Source: Rhodococcus triatomae (GTDB lineage: Bacteria > Actinomycetota > Actinomycetes > Mycobacteriales > Mycobacteriaceae). From it: 64,000 nucleotides of DNA. The notes beneath the pieces are model-generated. The model did not search any database and had not been told where the DNA came from. It was given only the letters and a program-made list of their open reading frames with translations. Where the stretch lies: positions 4,588,001-4,652,000 of the forward strand of contig NZ_CP048814.1 in the NCBI RefSeq assembly GCF_014217785.1, written 5' to 3'. Below are positions 26,495-36,300 of the stretch, in pieces. The translations under genes were made by a program, and so were the position numbers. Every line of letters starts with the position of its first letter. Position 1 is the first letter of the stretch.

Positions 26495-28139
26495 GTCCGG
26501 TCTCTCCTTCGTCGGTGTTCTCCGGTGTCACGACACGATCCGCGTTGCGCGGCAGGATGATCGCCACGACGACGGCACCGACGGCGAGCGCTGCGGCACC
26601 TGCCCAGCTGGCGCGAACCACGGCGTCCGCGAAGGCCTCGGCGGCAGCGTTCGTCAGCTCGCCTGCACGGGCCGACGTCAACGGGTTCTTCGTCATCTCC
26701 TCGGCGACCAGCGTTGCTCCCCCGACAGAATCGCCCGCCGCGTCCATCGCTTCCGCGACGAGATCTGCCTGCGGGCCGGTGAGGGCAGGGAGCGAGAGGC
26801 TCGACAGGAATCCGGCGATCGAATCCTTGAACCCGGTCGCGAGGACGGAGCCCAGCACCGCGATTCCCAGCGCGCCACCGAGTTCCATCGCCGTGTCGTT
26901 GAGACCGCCCGCCGCGCCGAGATCGTCCTCGTCGAAGCTGCCCATGAGAGCGTCGGTCGCCGGTGGCGCCGCCATCCCGATTCCGGCCCCGAGCAACACC
27001 AGGAGCGCCACATAGTTGGCGTAGCCCGACGTGCCGTCCACGAATGTCGTGGAGAGGACACCCGATCCCGCGACCAGGAGGCCGACCACGATCGTCACGC
27101 GAATTCCGAACCGACGGGAGATCCACGAACTCAGCATCGAGCCGGCGGAGACGGCCACGGCCAACGGCAGCAACCGGAGCCCGGTCTCGAGTGGCCCGAA
27201 CCCGAGGACGAACTGGAACTGCTGGGTGACGAAGTAGATCGCCCCGAAGGCGACGAACATCAACGTGCCGACCGACAGCGCGGAACCACCGACGAGCGGC
27301 TCCCGCAGTTTCCCCACCTCGAGCAGTGGGTTGGGATGGCGAGCCTCCCAGCCGACGAACGCCGCCAGTGCGACCGTCGCGCCCACGGCGGCGGCCACCG
27401 GCCCGGTTCCCCACCCGAAGTGGAATCCGTCGATGACCGCGTACACCAGCAGCCCCACCGCGAGGACGGAGAGCGCGCCGCCGACCCAGTCGATGCGCCC
27501 GAACCCGTCAGCTCGCGAGGGCGGTACGAGGACGAGAACGCCCGCCGCGGCGAGTACCGAGATCGGCACATTGATGAGGAACGTCGAGTGCCAGGAGAAC
27601 TGCTCGAGCAGCATTCCCGCCAGGAGCGGCCCGAGCGCGATGGCCAGTCCGGTCGTCGCGGCCCACACCGCGACCGCTCGCGCACGTTCCGCCTTCGGGA
27701 ACGTCGCGACCAGCAGTGACAGTGTCGCGGGCATGATCGTGGCAGCCCCGACACCCATGATCATGCGCGCGGCGACCACTGCCGTGGTCGAATCGGCGAG
27801 GCTGCCGAAGATCGCTCCACCGGCGAAGACGGCGAGCCCCACCAGCAGGGCGCCCCGGCGGCTGTACTTGTCACCGAGGACTCCGCACAGCAGCATCAGC
27901 GCCGCGTACGGCACGGTGTATCCGTCGATGACCCATTGCAGGTCCGTACTCGTCAGCCCGAGGTCGCGCACCATGTCGGGTGCCGCGACGATGAGCGCGG
28001 TATTGGCCATCACCACGATCAGCAGGCTCAGGCAGAGCACGGCGAGCGCTGCCCAGCGCCGACCGTACGGCCCGGTCATCGCATTGACCGGAGTGTTCAC
28101 CACGATGCCCGGCCGTTGCGGCCTCGTTTGCGTCGTCAT
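26487..28139 (-). CDS. DHA2-family MFS efflux transporter (EmrB/QacA type)
   Basis: 550-aa 14-helix major facilitator protein. Motif A is in GVLGDKYSRRGALLVG and motif C-like sequence lies in ALGPLLAGMLLEQFSWHSTFLINVP. Family members export drugs, dyes or antiseptics by proton antiport. The ATG at 28139 has AAAGG 8 nt upstream; an in-frame extension to 28199 would run through the operators and is rejected. Its promoter faces the divergent TetR gene at 28272 and contains two copies of the same operator, so TetR control is very likely. Confidence 0.92.
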   Translation of the reverse strand: MTTQTRPQRPGIVVNTPVNAMTGPYGRRWAALAVLCLSLLIVVMANTALIVAAPDMVRDLGLTSTDLQWVIDGYTVPYAALMLLCGVLGDKYSRRGALLVGLAVFAGGAIFGSLADSTTAVVAARMIMGVGAATIMPATLSLLVATFPKAERARAVAVWAATTGLAIALGPLLAGMLLEQFSWHSTFLINVPISVLAAAGVLVLVPPSRADGFGRIDWVGGALSVLAVGLLVYAVIDGFHFGWGTGPVAAAVGATVALAAFVGWEARHPNPLLEVGKLREPLVGGSALSVGTLMFVAFGAIYFVTQQFQFVLGFGPLETGLRLLPLAVAVSAGSMLSSWISRRFGIRVTIVVGLLVAGSGVLSTTFVDGTSGYANYVALLVLLGAGIGMAAPPATDALMGSFDEDDLGAAGGLNDTAMELGGALGIAVLGSVLATGFKDSIAGFLSSLSLPALTGPQADLVAEAMDAAGDSVGGATLVAEEMTKNPLTSARAGELTNAAAEAFADAVVRASWAGAAALAVGAVVVAIILPRNADRVVTPENTDEGETGRG

Positions 28140-28153
28140 CTCCCACACCTTTC

Positions 28154-28198
28154 TGCACACATATGTGCAAATGTAGATTCGCTGCACATGGTTGTGCA
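28154..28198. promoter_or_regulatory. Twin TetR operators TGCACA-N4-TGTGCA
   Basis: Two identical-spacing palindromes, TGCACA-CATA-TGTGCA (28154-28169) and TGCACA-TGGT-TGTGCA (28183-28198), are centred 29 bp apart. They lie in the divergent promoter between the DHA2 pump and the TetR gene. The perfect arms and repetition make them strong candidates for the TetR binding sites. Confidence 0.75.
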
Positions 28199-28271
28199 AT
28201 TAGATTCCCGTCACAGTCCTCCCGGCGGGTCCGACGACGGCGCGTCCCGGCGTTGCGCGAGACTGGAGAAC

Positions 28272-28898
28272 GTGAGTTCCGATGCCACTGCCCACAGCCC
28301 CCGCGGTAGAGCCAATCGTTCGCGGATCATCGCGGCCGCGATCGGCGAGTTCGCCGCGAATCCGGATGCGAGCATGGACGACGTGGCTCGCGCCGCCGGC
28401 GTGGTCCGGCGAACGGTGTACGGACACTTCCCGAACCGGGATTCGCTGGTCGAGGGCATCGCGGCCGAGGCGACGGCGGCCATCGACAATGCACTGCTGA
28501 CCGAGGAGGAGCCGGACCGGCCGGAACTGGCCAGTGCCGTGTTCGCGCTCCGGATGTGGCCGATCGGCGACCGCTTCCGCATCCTGTTGTCGTTCGCGCG
28601 CCGGGAACTCGGCGAGGACCGGATCCGGGACCTGCTCGCGCCGATCCGCAACCGCACCGTCGACACGGTGCGGCGCGGTCAGAGCACCGGAGTGTTCTCC
28701 GGATACCTCGATGCAGAACTGCTGGTGCGCATGGACGAGGCGATGTCACTCGCCCTGCTGGACGAAGCGAACCGCGGGAACATCACCGATCAGGGCGAGA
28801 CCCTGTCCGTCTCGTCGCTCGTGCTCACCGGAATCACCCCGGATCGAGCGGCGGACATCACACGGGAGGCGCGGGCCTGGCTCGACGCTCACGGGTGA
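28272..28898 (+). CDS. TetR-family repressor of the DHA2 efflux pump
   Basis: 208-aa TetR regulator. The N-terminal HTH reads SRIIAAAIGEFAANPDASMDDVARAAGVVRRTVYGHFPNRD, followed by a helical ligand domain. GTG 28272 with GGAG 3-4 nt upstream is preferred. An in-frame ATG at 28189 falls inside the second operator and would add 28 unstructured residues. It is divergent from the efflux pump with two shared palindromes between them, the standard self- and pump-repressing arrangement. Its end overlaps the convergent methyltransferase gene by 10 nt. Confidence 0.9.
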   Translation: MSSDATAHSPRGRANRSRIIAAAIGEFAANPDASMDDVARAAGVVRRTVYGHFPNRDSLVEGIAAEATAAIDNALLTEEEPDRPELASAVFALRMWPIGDRFRILLSFARRELGEDRIRDLLAPIRNRTVDTVRRGQSTGVFSGYLDAELLVRMDEAMSLALLDEANRGNITDQGETLSVSSLVLTGITPDRAADITREARAWLDAHG

Positions 28899-29701
28899 GG
28901 CCCCGCGCCCCCGCCACGGTGGTCGTCGGGACCGGTGCCGACGACCACCGTGGCGGACAGTTCGGCGGCGGTCGCGACACGTGCCCGTAGACCGGCTCCC
29001 TGCATGAGGCCCAGGGCTTCCGGCGCCTGTCTCGCGCTCACTTCGAAGACGACGCATCCTCCGGGCGACAGCCAGTCGGTGACCTGCGAGACGACCCGCC
29101 GTTGCACGACCAATCCGTCGTCGCCACCGTCGAGAGCGCGACGGGGCTCGTGCAGTCGGGCTTCGGGAGGCAGGGTCCGCCATTCCTCACCGGGAACGTA
29201 GGGCGCATTGCAGAGGAGGATGTCGACCCGCCCGCGCAGACGGCCCGGCAACGCGTCGAACAGGTCACCCACATGGACCTGCGCGGAGTAGCCGCTGAGG
29301 TTGCGCCTCGCATAGTCGGCAGCCACGGGATCGATGTCTGCCGCATGAACCTCGACACCGGCCACCGAGGCCGCGACGGCCGCACCCAACGCGCCGCAGC
29401 CACAGCACAGATCGACCACGATCGACCCGGATGCGGCGGCCGCACACACTTCGCGCACCATCAGCTCCGAGCGCCGACGAGGGACGAAGACACCGTCACC
29501 CACGGCAAAGCGGAGGCCGTGGAAATCCACCCACCCGAGGATGTGCTCCAGCGGAAATCCCGCCACGCGTCGCTCGATCATGCCGGTGAGCATCGCCGGG
29601 GACGTGCCCGCCTCGAGGAGGAGCCGCGCCTCGTCCTCGGCGAACGCACATCCTGCGGCGCGCAGTGTCGACACCACCGAGTCTTCGGTCCATCGGCGCA
29701 C
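28889..29701 (-). CDS. PrmC/HemK-like protein methyltransferase
   Basis: 270-aa class I methyltransferase of the putative protein N5-glutamine methyltransferase group. Features are the N-terminal helical PrmC-like domain (GFPLEHILGWVDFHGLRFAV), the SAM motif VVDLCCGCGALGAA, AADIDPVA, and the catalytic tetrad NAPY (residues 165-168) in CNAPYVPG, a variant of NPPY. The actinobacterial paralogues of this type sit beside the main PrmC and their target protein is unknown. The start GTG 29701 has AGGGGA 6 nt upstream. It follows the maltokinase-cap-like gene with a 10-nt gap. Confidence 0.87.
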   Translation of the reverse strand: MRRWTEDSVVSTLRAAGCAFAEDEARLLLEAGTSPAMLTGMIERRVAGFPLEHILGWVDFHGLRFAVGDGVFVPRRRSELMVREVCAAAASGSIVVDLCCGCGALGAAVAASVAGVEVHAADIDPVAADYARRNLSGYSAQVHVGDLFDALPGRLRGRVDILLCNAPYVPGEEWRTLPPEARLHEPRRALDGGDDGLVVQRRVVSQVTDWLSPGGCVVFEVSARQAPEALGLMQGAGLRARVATAAELSATVVVGTGPDDHRGGGAGPHP

Positions 29702-29711
29702 CGAATGTCCC

Positions 29712-30347
29712 CTAGGCAGCCGAGAGGAATGCCAGGGCCACCGGTGTCCGAACGCCCGGCCACGTCCCACCGAGCGCGAGATCAGCCACTGCTTCCCCGG
29801 TGGGTACTCGGAGCACGCGAAGGACGAACCGCCCTGCCACGACCGAGGTTTCGACTCCCTGTGTGGTGGGTTCGAGAGCTGCGGTCGGGAGGTCTTCCGC
29901 GGACCGGGTCCCGTCGCCGGTCCCGGTGACCCGGGCCGTTCCGGGTTCCGGTTCGAGTGCGCCGTCGACCTCGTAGAACTGTTCTGCCTCGTGGCCGCCT
30001 CCGAGGATGGTCTCCGCCAGACAGCGCGCGTAGACCGGATCGGCGCACCCGTCGTAGACCCAGCGTCTCCCCAGCACCGAATGGTCCATGGTGCCGACCA
30101 GATGCCCGTCCGCGGACGGCAACGGCGCGCCACGGTAGGTGAACGGAACCTGGAGCACCGGGCCGTCCTCGACCCGGACGAGGTGCGTCTCCACGCCGAC
30201 CTCTCCGTCCGGGTCGTCGAATCGGAACGATGCCACCCGTTGCACCCGGGGCACGGCGGGGCCGTCGTACCAGGGGCGTGAGGGCAGCCACTGCGCGACG
30301 AGCTCGAGTTTCGACGGGCGTAGTTCCGCGTGATACAGGATCGCCAT
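29712..30347 (-). CDS. Maltokinase N-terminal cap-like domain protein (Cg0192-like)
   Basis: 211-aa protein. Its pattern MAILYHAELRPSKLELVAQWLP followed by VASFRFDDPDGEVGVETHLV and PFTYRGAPL resembles the stand-alone maltokinase N-terminal cap family related to C. glutamicum Cg0192. No kinase domain is attached. The function is unknown. A trehalose synthase gene (treS) starts at 63352, but the distance makes a direct link speculative. It is co-oriented with the PrmC-like gene 10 nt downstream. Confidence 0.78.
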   Translation of the reverse strand: MAILYHAELRPSKLELVAQWLPSRPWYDGPAVPRVQRVASFRFDDPDGEVGVETHLVRVEDGPVLQVPFTYRGAPLPSADGHLVGTMDHSVLGRRWVYDGCADPVYARCLAETILGGGHEAEQFYEVDGALEPEPGTARVTGTGDGTRSAEDLPTAALEPTTQGVETSVVAGRFVLRVLRVPTGEAVADLALGGTWPGVRTPVALAFLSAA

Positions 30348-30397
30348 GACCCGATCCTGTCACGATCGGATCGGGGCGGCGCCCCGATCCGGCCCGC

Positions 30398-31180
30398 TCA
30401 CTCGGATGCCTGAGCTCGACGCAGCTGTTCCGCGTCGTGCGCGCACACGATGAGGAGCTCGGGATCCGCGGCACGAGCGAGTTCGGCCAGGCGCGCGTGG
30501 TTGTCACGAACCTGCCGGCGGCTCGTCGCGAACAGGGTCTCCATCACCCGCAGGGTGACGGGGGCGTTCGCCGTGCCGTGAAGCGTGGCCGGATCGTAGA
30601 AGGCGTCGCCGCAGTGCAGCACCCAGCGGTGACCGGCGTCGACGGCGACACATGCGTGCCCACGGGTATGCCCGGGCAGGGGTACGAGAACGATCCCGGG
30701 TGCGATCTCGCCGAGTTCCCTCGCCCCGGCGAATCCGCGCCAGGGTTCGCCGGTGGGCTCGTGGCCGACGATGTTCGGACCGTGTCCGAGCTGGGCTCTG
30801 CGGTACCGAACTCGCTCCTTCAGGGTCGGCGACATCACGGCGGCGGCCTCGGCTGCCGTGGTGTGGACGGTGGCGTGCGGGAAGTCGGCCAGTCCGCCGA
30901 CGTGGTCGAGATCGAAATGGGTGGCGACGATGTGCCGCACGTCGGTGCGGTCGAATCCCAGGCGCTCGACCTGTTCGAGCGCCGTCTCCGCACGCGAGAG
31001 CGCCGGACGGATCACGTGACGTAGCGGACCGAGCCGCCGGCCGGGGTCGTCGATGTCGCGCGCCCCGAACCCGGTGTCGACGAGCACCAGCCCGTTGGCG
31101 GTCTCGACGAGGAGCACGTGCGCCACCATCGTGCCGGTCATCGGCGTCATCGTTCCGCAATTGAGGTGGTGGACCTTCAT
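30398..31180 (-). CDS. Metallo-beta-lactamase-fold hydrolase
   Basis: 260-aa MBL-fold protein with the zinc motif HFDLDH (H88-x-D-x-D92-H93) in [13 protein letters not shown]. Further ligands are the His in [11 protein letters not shown] and the Asp in [10 protein letters not shown]. The layout is like lactonases of the AHL-lactonase/N-acyl-homoserine group, but the substrate is unproven. ATG 31180 with AAGGA 9 nt upstream is preferred over ATG 31198, which overlaps that site. It is divergent from a TetR gene, with a TGAACAATGTTCA palindrome between the two. Confidence 0.87.
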   Translation of the reverse strand: MKVHHLNCGTMTPMTGTMVAHVLLVETANGLVLVDTGFGARDIDDPGRRLGPLRHVIRPALSRAETALEQVERLGFDRTDVRHIVATHFDLDHVGGLADFPHATVHTTAAEAAAVMSPTLKERVRYRRAQLGHGPNIVGHEPTGEPWRGFAGARELGEIAPGIVLVPLPGHTRGHACVAVDAGHRWVLHCGDAFYDPATLHGTANAPVTLRVMETLFATSRRQVRDNHARLAELARAADPELLIVCAHDAEQLRRAQASE

Positions 31181-31214
31181 GTCGTGCAGTCCTTCCATGG
31201 CCCGACGTACGATA

Positions 31215-31227
31215 TGAACAATGTTCA
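31215..31227. promoter_or_regulatory. Palindromic operator candidate TGAACAATGTTCA
   Basis: Perfect 6-bp arms TGAACA/TGTTCA around one base, located 35 nt upstream of the MBL start and 62 nt upstream of the divergent TetR gene. Probably the binding site of that TetR. Confidence 0.6.
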
Positions 31228-31288
31228 GTGAATCCGGTTCAGCTTCTCCCGGCTGTCGATTAGTGTCAATGGGCAGTTACAGCAATCG

Positions 31289-31948
31289 ATGCGCGAACCG
31301 ATGGGGCACACCCGAGTGAACGACGCCGCACCGGCAGACGACCGCCGCCGGGCTCGCACCCGACCCGGCGAGAGCAGGCCGGCCCGACGCCGGAGCATCA
31401 TGAATGCCGGTCGCGACCTGTTGCGCGAGAACGGCCTCCGAGCACTGCACATGCGGGACGTCGCGCACGGCGCCGGAATCGCCCTGGGCACGGTGTACCT
31501 CTACTTCGCGAACAAGGAAGAACTGTATGCCGCGCTGTACGCCGAGCGACTCGAGGAGATGTTCACCGGGCTCGCCCCGGTTCTCGAGGCTCGGCCTGAT
31601 CCACGGGAGTTCTTCGTCCGGTTCATGTCCGACTACCGGCTGCTGCATGCCGAATTCGGGAAGGATGTCCACCTGCTCGCAGCAGGCGGCGGGGAAGGCG
31701 GGATCGACCAGGAAGCAGTCGATCCGCTCCTCCACGCGACGACTCGGGTGCTCGCCGGTATTCACGCACGGCTCTCGGAATGGGGTGTCGATCGGCCCGA
31801 CCTCGCGCTGACCTTGCTGTGGTCCACGGCCACCGGCCTGGCCGATCACTTCAGCGGCCCCCGAACGGCGCTGCTCGCCCCGGACTGGGAGGACGCCGTC
31901 GGCTACGCGGCCGAGAAACTGGCGATTGCCCTCTTACCGACTAAATAA
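31289..31948 (+). CDS. TetR-family regulator
   Basis: 219-aa TetR protein. The HTH (RRRSIMNAGRDLLRENGLRALHMRDVAHGAGIALGTVYLYFANKEELYAALY) covers about residues 35-85. The C-terminal domain is helical with a VLTLLWSTATGLADHF segment. ATG 31289, ATG 31301 and GTG 31316 are all possible starts; none has a strong Shine-Dalgarno. It is divergent from the MBL hydrolase and likely controls it through the palindrome at 31215-31227. A second, unrelated TetR gene follows 20 nt downstream. Confidence 0.87.
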   Translation: MREPMGHTRVNDAAPADDRRRARTRPGESRPARRRSIMNAGRDLLRENGLRALHMRDVAHGAGIALGTVYLYFANKEELYAALYAERLEEMFTGLAPVLEARPDPREFFVRFMSDYRLLHAEFGKDVHLLAAGGGEGGIDQEAVDPLLHATTRVLAGIHARLSEWGVDRPDLALTLLWSTATGLADHFSGPRTALLAPDWEDAVGYAAEKLAIALLPTK

Positions 31949-31963
31949 TATTACGGTACTATT
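31947..31963. promoter_or_regulatory. Palindromic operator candidate AATATTACGGTACTATT
   Basis: 17-bp palindrome with one mismatch per arm (AATATTAC-G-GTACTATT), strikingly AT-rich for this genome. It lies 5 nt before the GTG start of the next TetR gene and overlaps the stop of the previous one. Probably an autoregulatory site for the TetR at 31969. Confidence 0.6.
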
Positions 31964-31968
31964 TTTAT

Positions 31969-32565
31969 GTGACCCGACACGCAGACGCAGCCACCAGGCG
32001 CAGCCAGATCACCGACGCGCTCCTCGGCGTGGTGGCGGATCTGGGCCTCCAGCGCACCACCCTGACCGACGTGGCGACACGTGCCGGGGTGTCGGTCGGC
32101 ATGGTGCAGCGCTACTTCCGGAACAAGGACGAACTCCTCCGGTTCGGGATCGCTCACGTCTTCGAACGCGCCGAGCAGCGTGTTCTCGCGATCGAACCCG
32201 CACGCCCGCTACGGAACTACGTCGGAGCACTCATGCGGACGGTGCTGCCCCTCGACGCGGAACGAGAGCGAGAGCTCCGGTTCTGGCTCAACTTCCTGCA
32301 CGTCGCGCTCACCGACACGGAGACGTCCGCGACCCACGAACGTGCCACGGCCGGGCTCCTCGACGGTGTCACCCGCGCGCTCTCCGCCGCCCGGCAACAC
32401 GGCGAGCTCGCAAGGGAGACCGACCCCGTCGCCGAGGCCTCCGCCCTGGTCGCCTTCGTCGACGGTCTGTGCCTGCACCACGCCCTCGCTCCCGCGGCTT
32501 TCCCGACGCGAAGCCTGGAAGAAGCGCTCGAGACCTATCTCGATCGCCTGTTCCTCATCCGATGA
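31969..32565 (+). CDS. TetR-family regulator
   Basis: 198-aa TetR protein starting at GTG 31969. The HTH reads SQITDALLGVVADLGLQRTTLTDVATRAGVSVGMVQRYFRNKDELL. The C-terminal domain resembles BetI/TetR_C-like regulators (LRFWLNFLHVAL). There is no room for a Shine-Dalgarno in the AT-rich leader, so the mRNA may be leaderless or poorly translated under repression. The DUF3159 membrane gene follows at 11 nt, forming a two-gene operon under the palindrome at 31947-31963. Confidence 0.88.
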   Translation: MTRHADAATRRSQITDALLGVVADLGLQRTTLTDVATRAGVSVGMVQRYFRNKDELLRFGIAHVFERAEQRVLAIEPARPLRNYVGALMRTVLPLDAERERELRFWLNFLHVALTDTETSATHERATAGLLDGVTRALSAARQHGELARETDPVAEASALVAFVDGLCLHHALAPAAFPTRSLEEALETYLDRLFLIR

Positions 32566-32576
32566 GAGGACGCACG

Positions 32577-33302
32577 ATGAGTTCGCACGACAGAGAGCAC
32601 GAACGCGACGGCGACGAAAGAGACGAGGGAGGAGGGGCACCGCCCGGGCTCCGGCCGGTGCCCGAGACCCTGGAGGCACAACTCGCCTACGCCTGGAGAT
32701 ACATCGGCGGGGCATCCGGAGCGATCCTGACCACGCTCCCCGTCGCGGTCTTCGTCGCTGTCAACGCCTCGTTCGGCCTGTGGCATGCGATCGGGATGTC
32801 GGTCGCCACCTCCGTGCTGGTCGGGGCAGTGCAGTTGCTGCGGCGAGAGCCGGTCGGCGCAGCGTTCGTCGGGTTGGGCGGAGTGCTCGTCAGTTCCGCG
32901 GTGGCGGCGATCGTCGGCGAGGCACGTGGCTACTACCTGATCGGCAACGTCATCACCGCGGGCATCAGTGCAATCCTGCTGATCTCGATCCTGGTGCGGC
33001 GTCCCCTCATCGGGCAGGTGTGGGCAGCCGCCAACTCCCAGGGCACCTTCTGGCGCGAAGACCGGACGTCCCTGCACTACTACGATGCCGCCACTGCACT
33101 CTGGAGCCTTCTCGCGTTCGCTCGATTCGCCGTGCAGCAATGGCTCTATCACCTCGACGAGACGACGTGGCTGGGAATCGCGCGGGTGGCCATGGGGTGG
33201 CCGTTGACCCTCGTCGCCGTCCTCGCGACCATCTGGGTGGTCCGCCGAGTCGACGAGCGCCGAAAGTCGTACGAGACGGACCACGCACACCCACCGCAGT
33301 GA
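32577..33302 (+). CDS. DUF3159 membrane protein
   Basis: 241-aa actinobacterial DUF3159 protein. A hydrophilic acidic N-terminus (about 35 residues) precedes five to six hydrophobic segments. Conserved pieces include IGGASGAILTTLPVAVFVAVNASFGL, ARGYYLIGNVITAG and LVRRPLIGQVWAAANSQG. ATG 32577 has GAGAGGA 6 nt upstream. Function unknown. It is co-transcribed with the preceding TetR and is the likely target of its regulation; it converges on cobN. Confidence 0.85.
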   Translation: MSSHDREHERDGDERDEGGGAPPGLRPVPETLEAQLAYAWRYIGGASGAILTTLPVAVFVAVNASFGLWHAIGMSVATSVLVGAVQLLRREPVGAAFVGLGGVLVSSAVAAIVGEARGYYLIGNVITAGISAILLISILVRRPLIGQVWAAANSQGTFWREDRTSLHYYDAATALWSLLAFARFAVQQWLYHLDETTWLGIARVAMGWPLTLVAVLATIWVVRRVDERRKSYETDHAHPPQ

Positions 33303-33318
33303 CCGCGCACCGGCGCGG

Positions 33319-36300
33319 CTATTCCCCTTCGAGCTCGCCCTCGGTCTCGAGGTACACCTGCCGCAGCGCGTCGAGGGTCTCCTGCTCGGGTGCCTCCCAC
33401 ATCGAACGTTCGGCGGCCTCGAGCAGCCGCTCCGCGATACCGTGCAGCGCCCACGGGTTGGACTGCTCCATGAACTTGCGGTTCTGCTCGTCGAGGACAT
33501 AGGACTCGGCGAGCTTCTCGTACATCCAGTCGGCCACCACGTTGGTCGTCGCGTCGTAGCCGAAGAGATAGTCGACCGTCGCCGCCATCTCGAACGCCCC
33601 CTTGTATCCGTGACGGCGCATCGCCTCGAGCCAGCGCGGGTTGACCACACGGGCCCGGAACACCCGGGCCGTCTCCTCCGAGAGAGTCCGGGTGCGCACG
33701 GCGTCCGGCCGGGTGCTGTCGCCGATGTAGGCCTCCGGATCCGATCCGGTGAGCGCCCGCACCGTGGCGACCATGCCGCCGTGGTACTGGAAGTAGTCGT
33801 CCGAATCCGCGATGTCGTGTTCACGGGTGTCGGTGTTCTTCGCGGCCACGGTGATCCGGCGGTACGCCGAGCGCATGTCGTCCGCGGCGGGGACACCGTC
33901 GAGGCCCCGTCCGTACGCGAATCCGCCCCAGGTGGTGTAGACGTCGGCGAGATCCTGGTCCCCACGCCAGCTCTTCGAGTCGATCAGTTGCAACAGCCCG
34001 GCGCCGTAGGTTCCCGGCTTGGAACCGAAGATGCGAGTGGTGGCGCGGCGTTCGTCACCGTGATCCGCCAGATCCGCACGGGCGTGGGCACGCACGAAGT
34101 TCTGCTCGTCCGGTTCGTCGAGTCCGGCCACGAGCCGCACGGCGTCGTCGAGCAGCGCGAGCACGTGCGGGAACGCGTCCCGGAAGAAGCCACTGATCCG
34201 GACGGTCACGTCGATACGCGGCCTGCCGAGCTCGTCCGGGTCCACGGCCTCGAGATCGACCACGCGGCGGCTCGCCTCGTCCCACACGGGGCGCACCCCG
34301 AGCAGGGCGAAGACCTCGGCGATGTCGTCGCCGGACGTCCGCATCGCGGAGGTGCCCCACACTGACAGCCCCACCGAGCGCGGCCAGTCACCGTGATCGG
34401 CGCGGTACCTCGCGAGCAGCGATTCCGCCATGGCCTGACCGGTCTCCCACGCCAGCCGGGAGGGAACCGCCTTCGGGTCCACCGAGTAGAAATTGCGGCC
34501 GGTGGGCAACACGTTGATCAGCCCGCGCAGGGGCGACCCGCTCGGTCCCGCGGGGATGAAACCGCCGTCGAGTGCGTGCAGGACCCCCTCGATCTCGCCA
34601 TCGGTTTCCCGCAGCCGGGGCACCACCTCGGTGGCGGCGAACCGGAGGATCTTCGCGACGGTCGGGTCGTCCGTCACCTCGTCGGCGGTCGCCGGATCCC
34701 ACCCACGGTCGGCCATCGCACGCACCAGCGCCTGCGCCTGCTGCTCGATGTCGTCGACCCGGGTGCGGGACTCGTCACCGTTCTCACTGAGCCCCAGGGC
34801 TTCGCGCAGACCAGGGACCGATTGCTCGCCACCCCACATCTGCCGGGCCCGGAGCATCGCGACGACCAGATCGATCTCGGCATCGCCCTCCGGCGCCTGC
34901 CCGAGGATGTGCAGGCCGTCCCGAATCTGGACGTCCTTGATCTCGCACAGCCAGCCGTCCACGTGCAGCAGCATGTCGTCGAACACGTCCTCCTCGGGAC
35001 GCTCGGTCAGGCCCAGGTCGTGATCCATCTTCGCCGCACGCATCAACGTCCAGATCTGCTGACGGATGGCGGGCAGCTTGGCCGGGTCGAGCGCGGAGAT
35101 GTTCGAGTGCTCGTCCAGGAGCTGTTCGAGCCGCGCGATGTCGCCGTAGCTCTCGGCGCGCGCCATCGGCGGGATCAGGTGATCCACGAGGGTGGCGTGC
35201 GCGCGGCGCTTCGCCTGGGTGCCCTCCCCCGGGTCGTTCACCAGGAAGGGGTAGATCAGCGGCAGATCGCCGAGCGCCGCATCGGTGCCACAGGCAGCGG
35301 ACATACCGAGTGTCTTGCCCGGTAGCCACTCCAGATTGCCGTGCTTGCCGAGGTGCACGATCGCGTCGGCATGAAAACCCCCGGCAGCCGACTCGGCCGC
35401 GATCCACCGGTACGCCGCCAGGTAGTGGTGGCTGGGCGGCAGGTCCGGGTCGTGGTAGATCGCGACCGGGTTCTCGCCGAACCCGCGGGGCGGCTGCACC
35501 ATGAGCACGATGTTTCCGAATTGCAGTGCCGCGATGACGATCTCGCCGCGCGGATCCTGCGACCGGTCCACGTACAGTTCGCCGGGGGCCGGGCCCCAGT
35601 GTTCCTCGACGCTCTCCCGAAGTTCCACGGGCAACTGCTCGAACCAGGCGCGATAGCGGTCCGCCGAGATCCGGATCGGATTTCCCTCGAGCTGGTCTGC
35701 GGTGAGCCAGTCCGGGTCCTGCCCACCCGCAGCGATGAGCGCGTGGATGAGCGCGTCGCCGTCGCCTGCGGACAGGCCGGGCACCGCCTCGTCACCGTCC
35801 TCCGGACCCAGGTCGTACCCGGCGGCCCGCAGCGCCCGAAGCAGTTCGATGGCGCTCGCCGGGGTGTCCAGACCGACGGCGTTGCCGATGCGGGCGTGCT
35901 TGGTGGGATATGCGGACAGCATGAGTGCGATGCGGCGCTGCGCCGCGGGGATGTGCCGGAGCCGTGCGTGCCGCACCGCGATGCCGGCCACTCGTGCCGC
36001 ACGTTCGCGATCGGGAACGTAGGTGGACAGGCCGTCCGCGTCGATCTCCTTGAACGAGAACGGAACCGTGATGACCCGTCCGTCGAACTCGGGGACCGCG
36101 ACCTGGGTCGCGACGTCGAGAGGAGTGAGGCCCTCGTCGTTGGACTCCCACGCTTCCCGGCTGCTCGTCAGGCACAACCCCTGCAGGATCGGCACGTCGA
36201 GCGCCGCGAGTTCGGCGACGTCCCACGCCTCGTCGTCCCCCCCCGGCGGAAGCGCTCGCCGGCTTCGTTCCCCCCGCGGCGAGGACGGTCACGATCAGCG

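Noticed and set aside
29860-29885. tRNA-like GGTTCGA string
   Set aside because: Lies inside a coding frame and no cloverleaf arms can be drawn around it.
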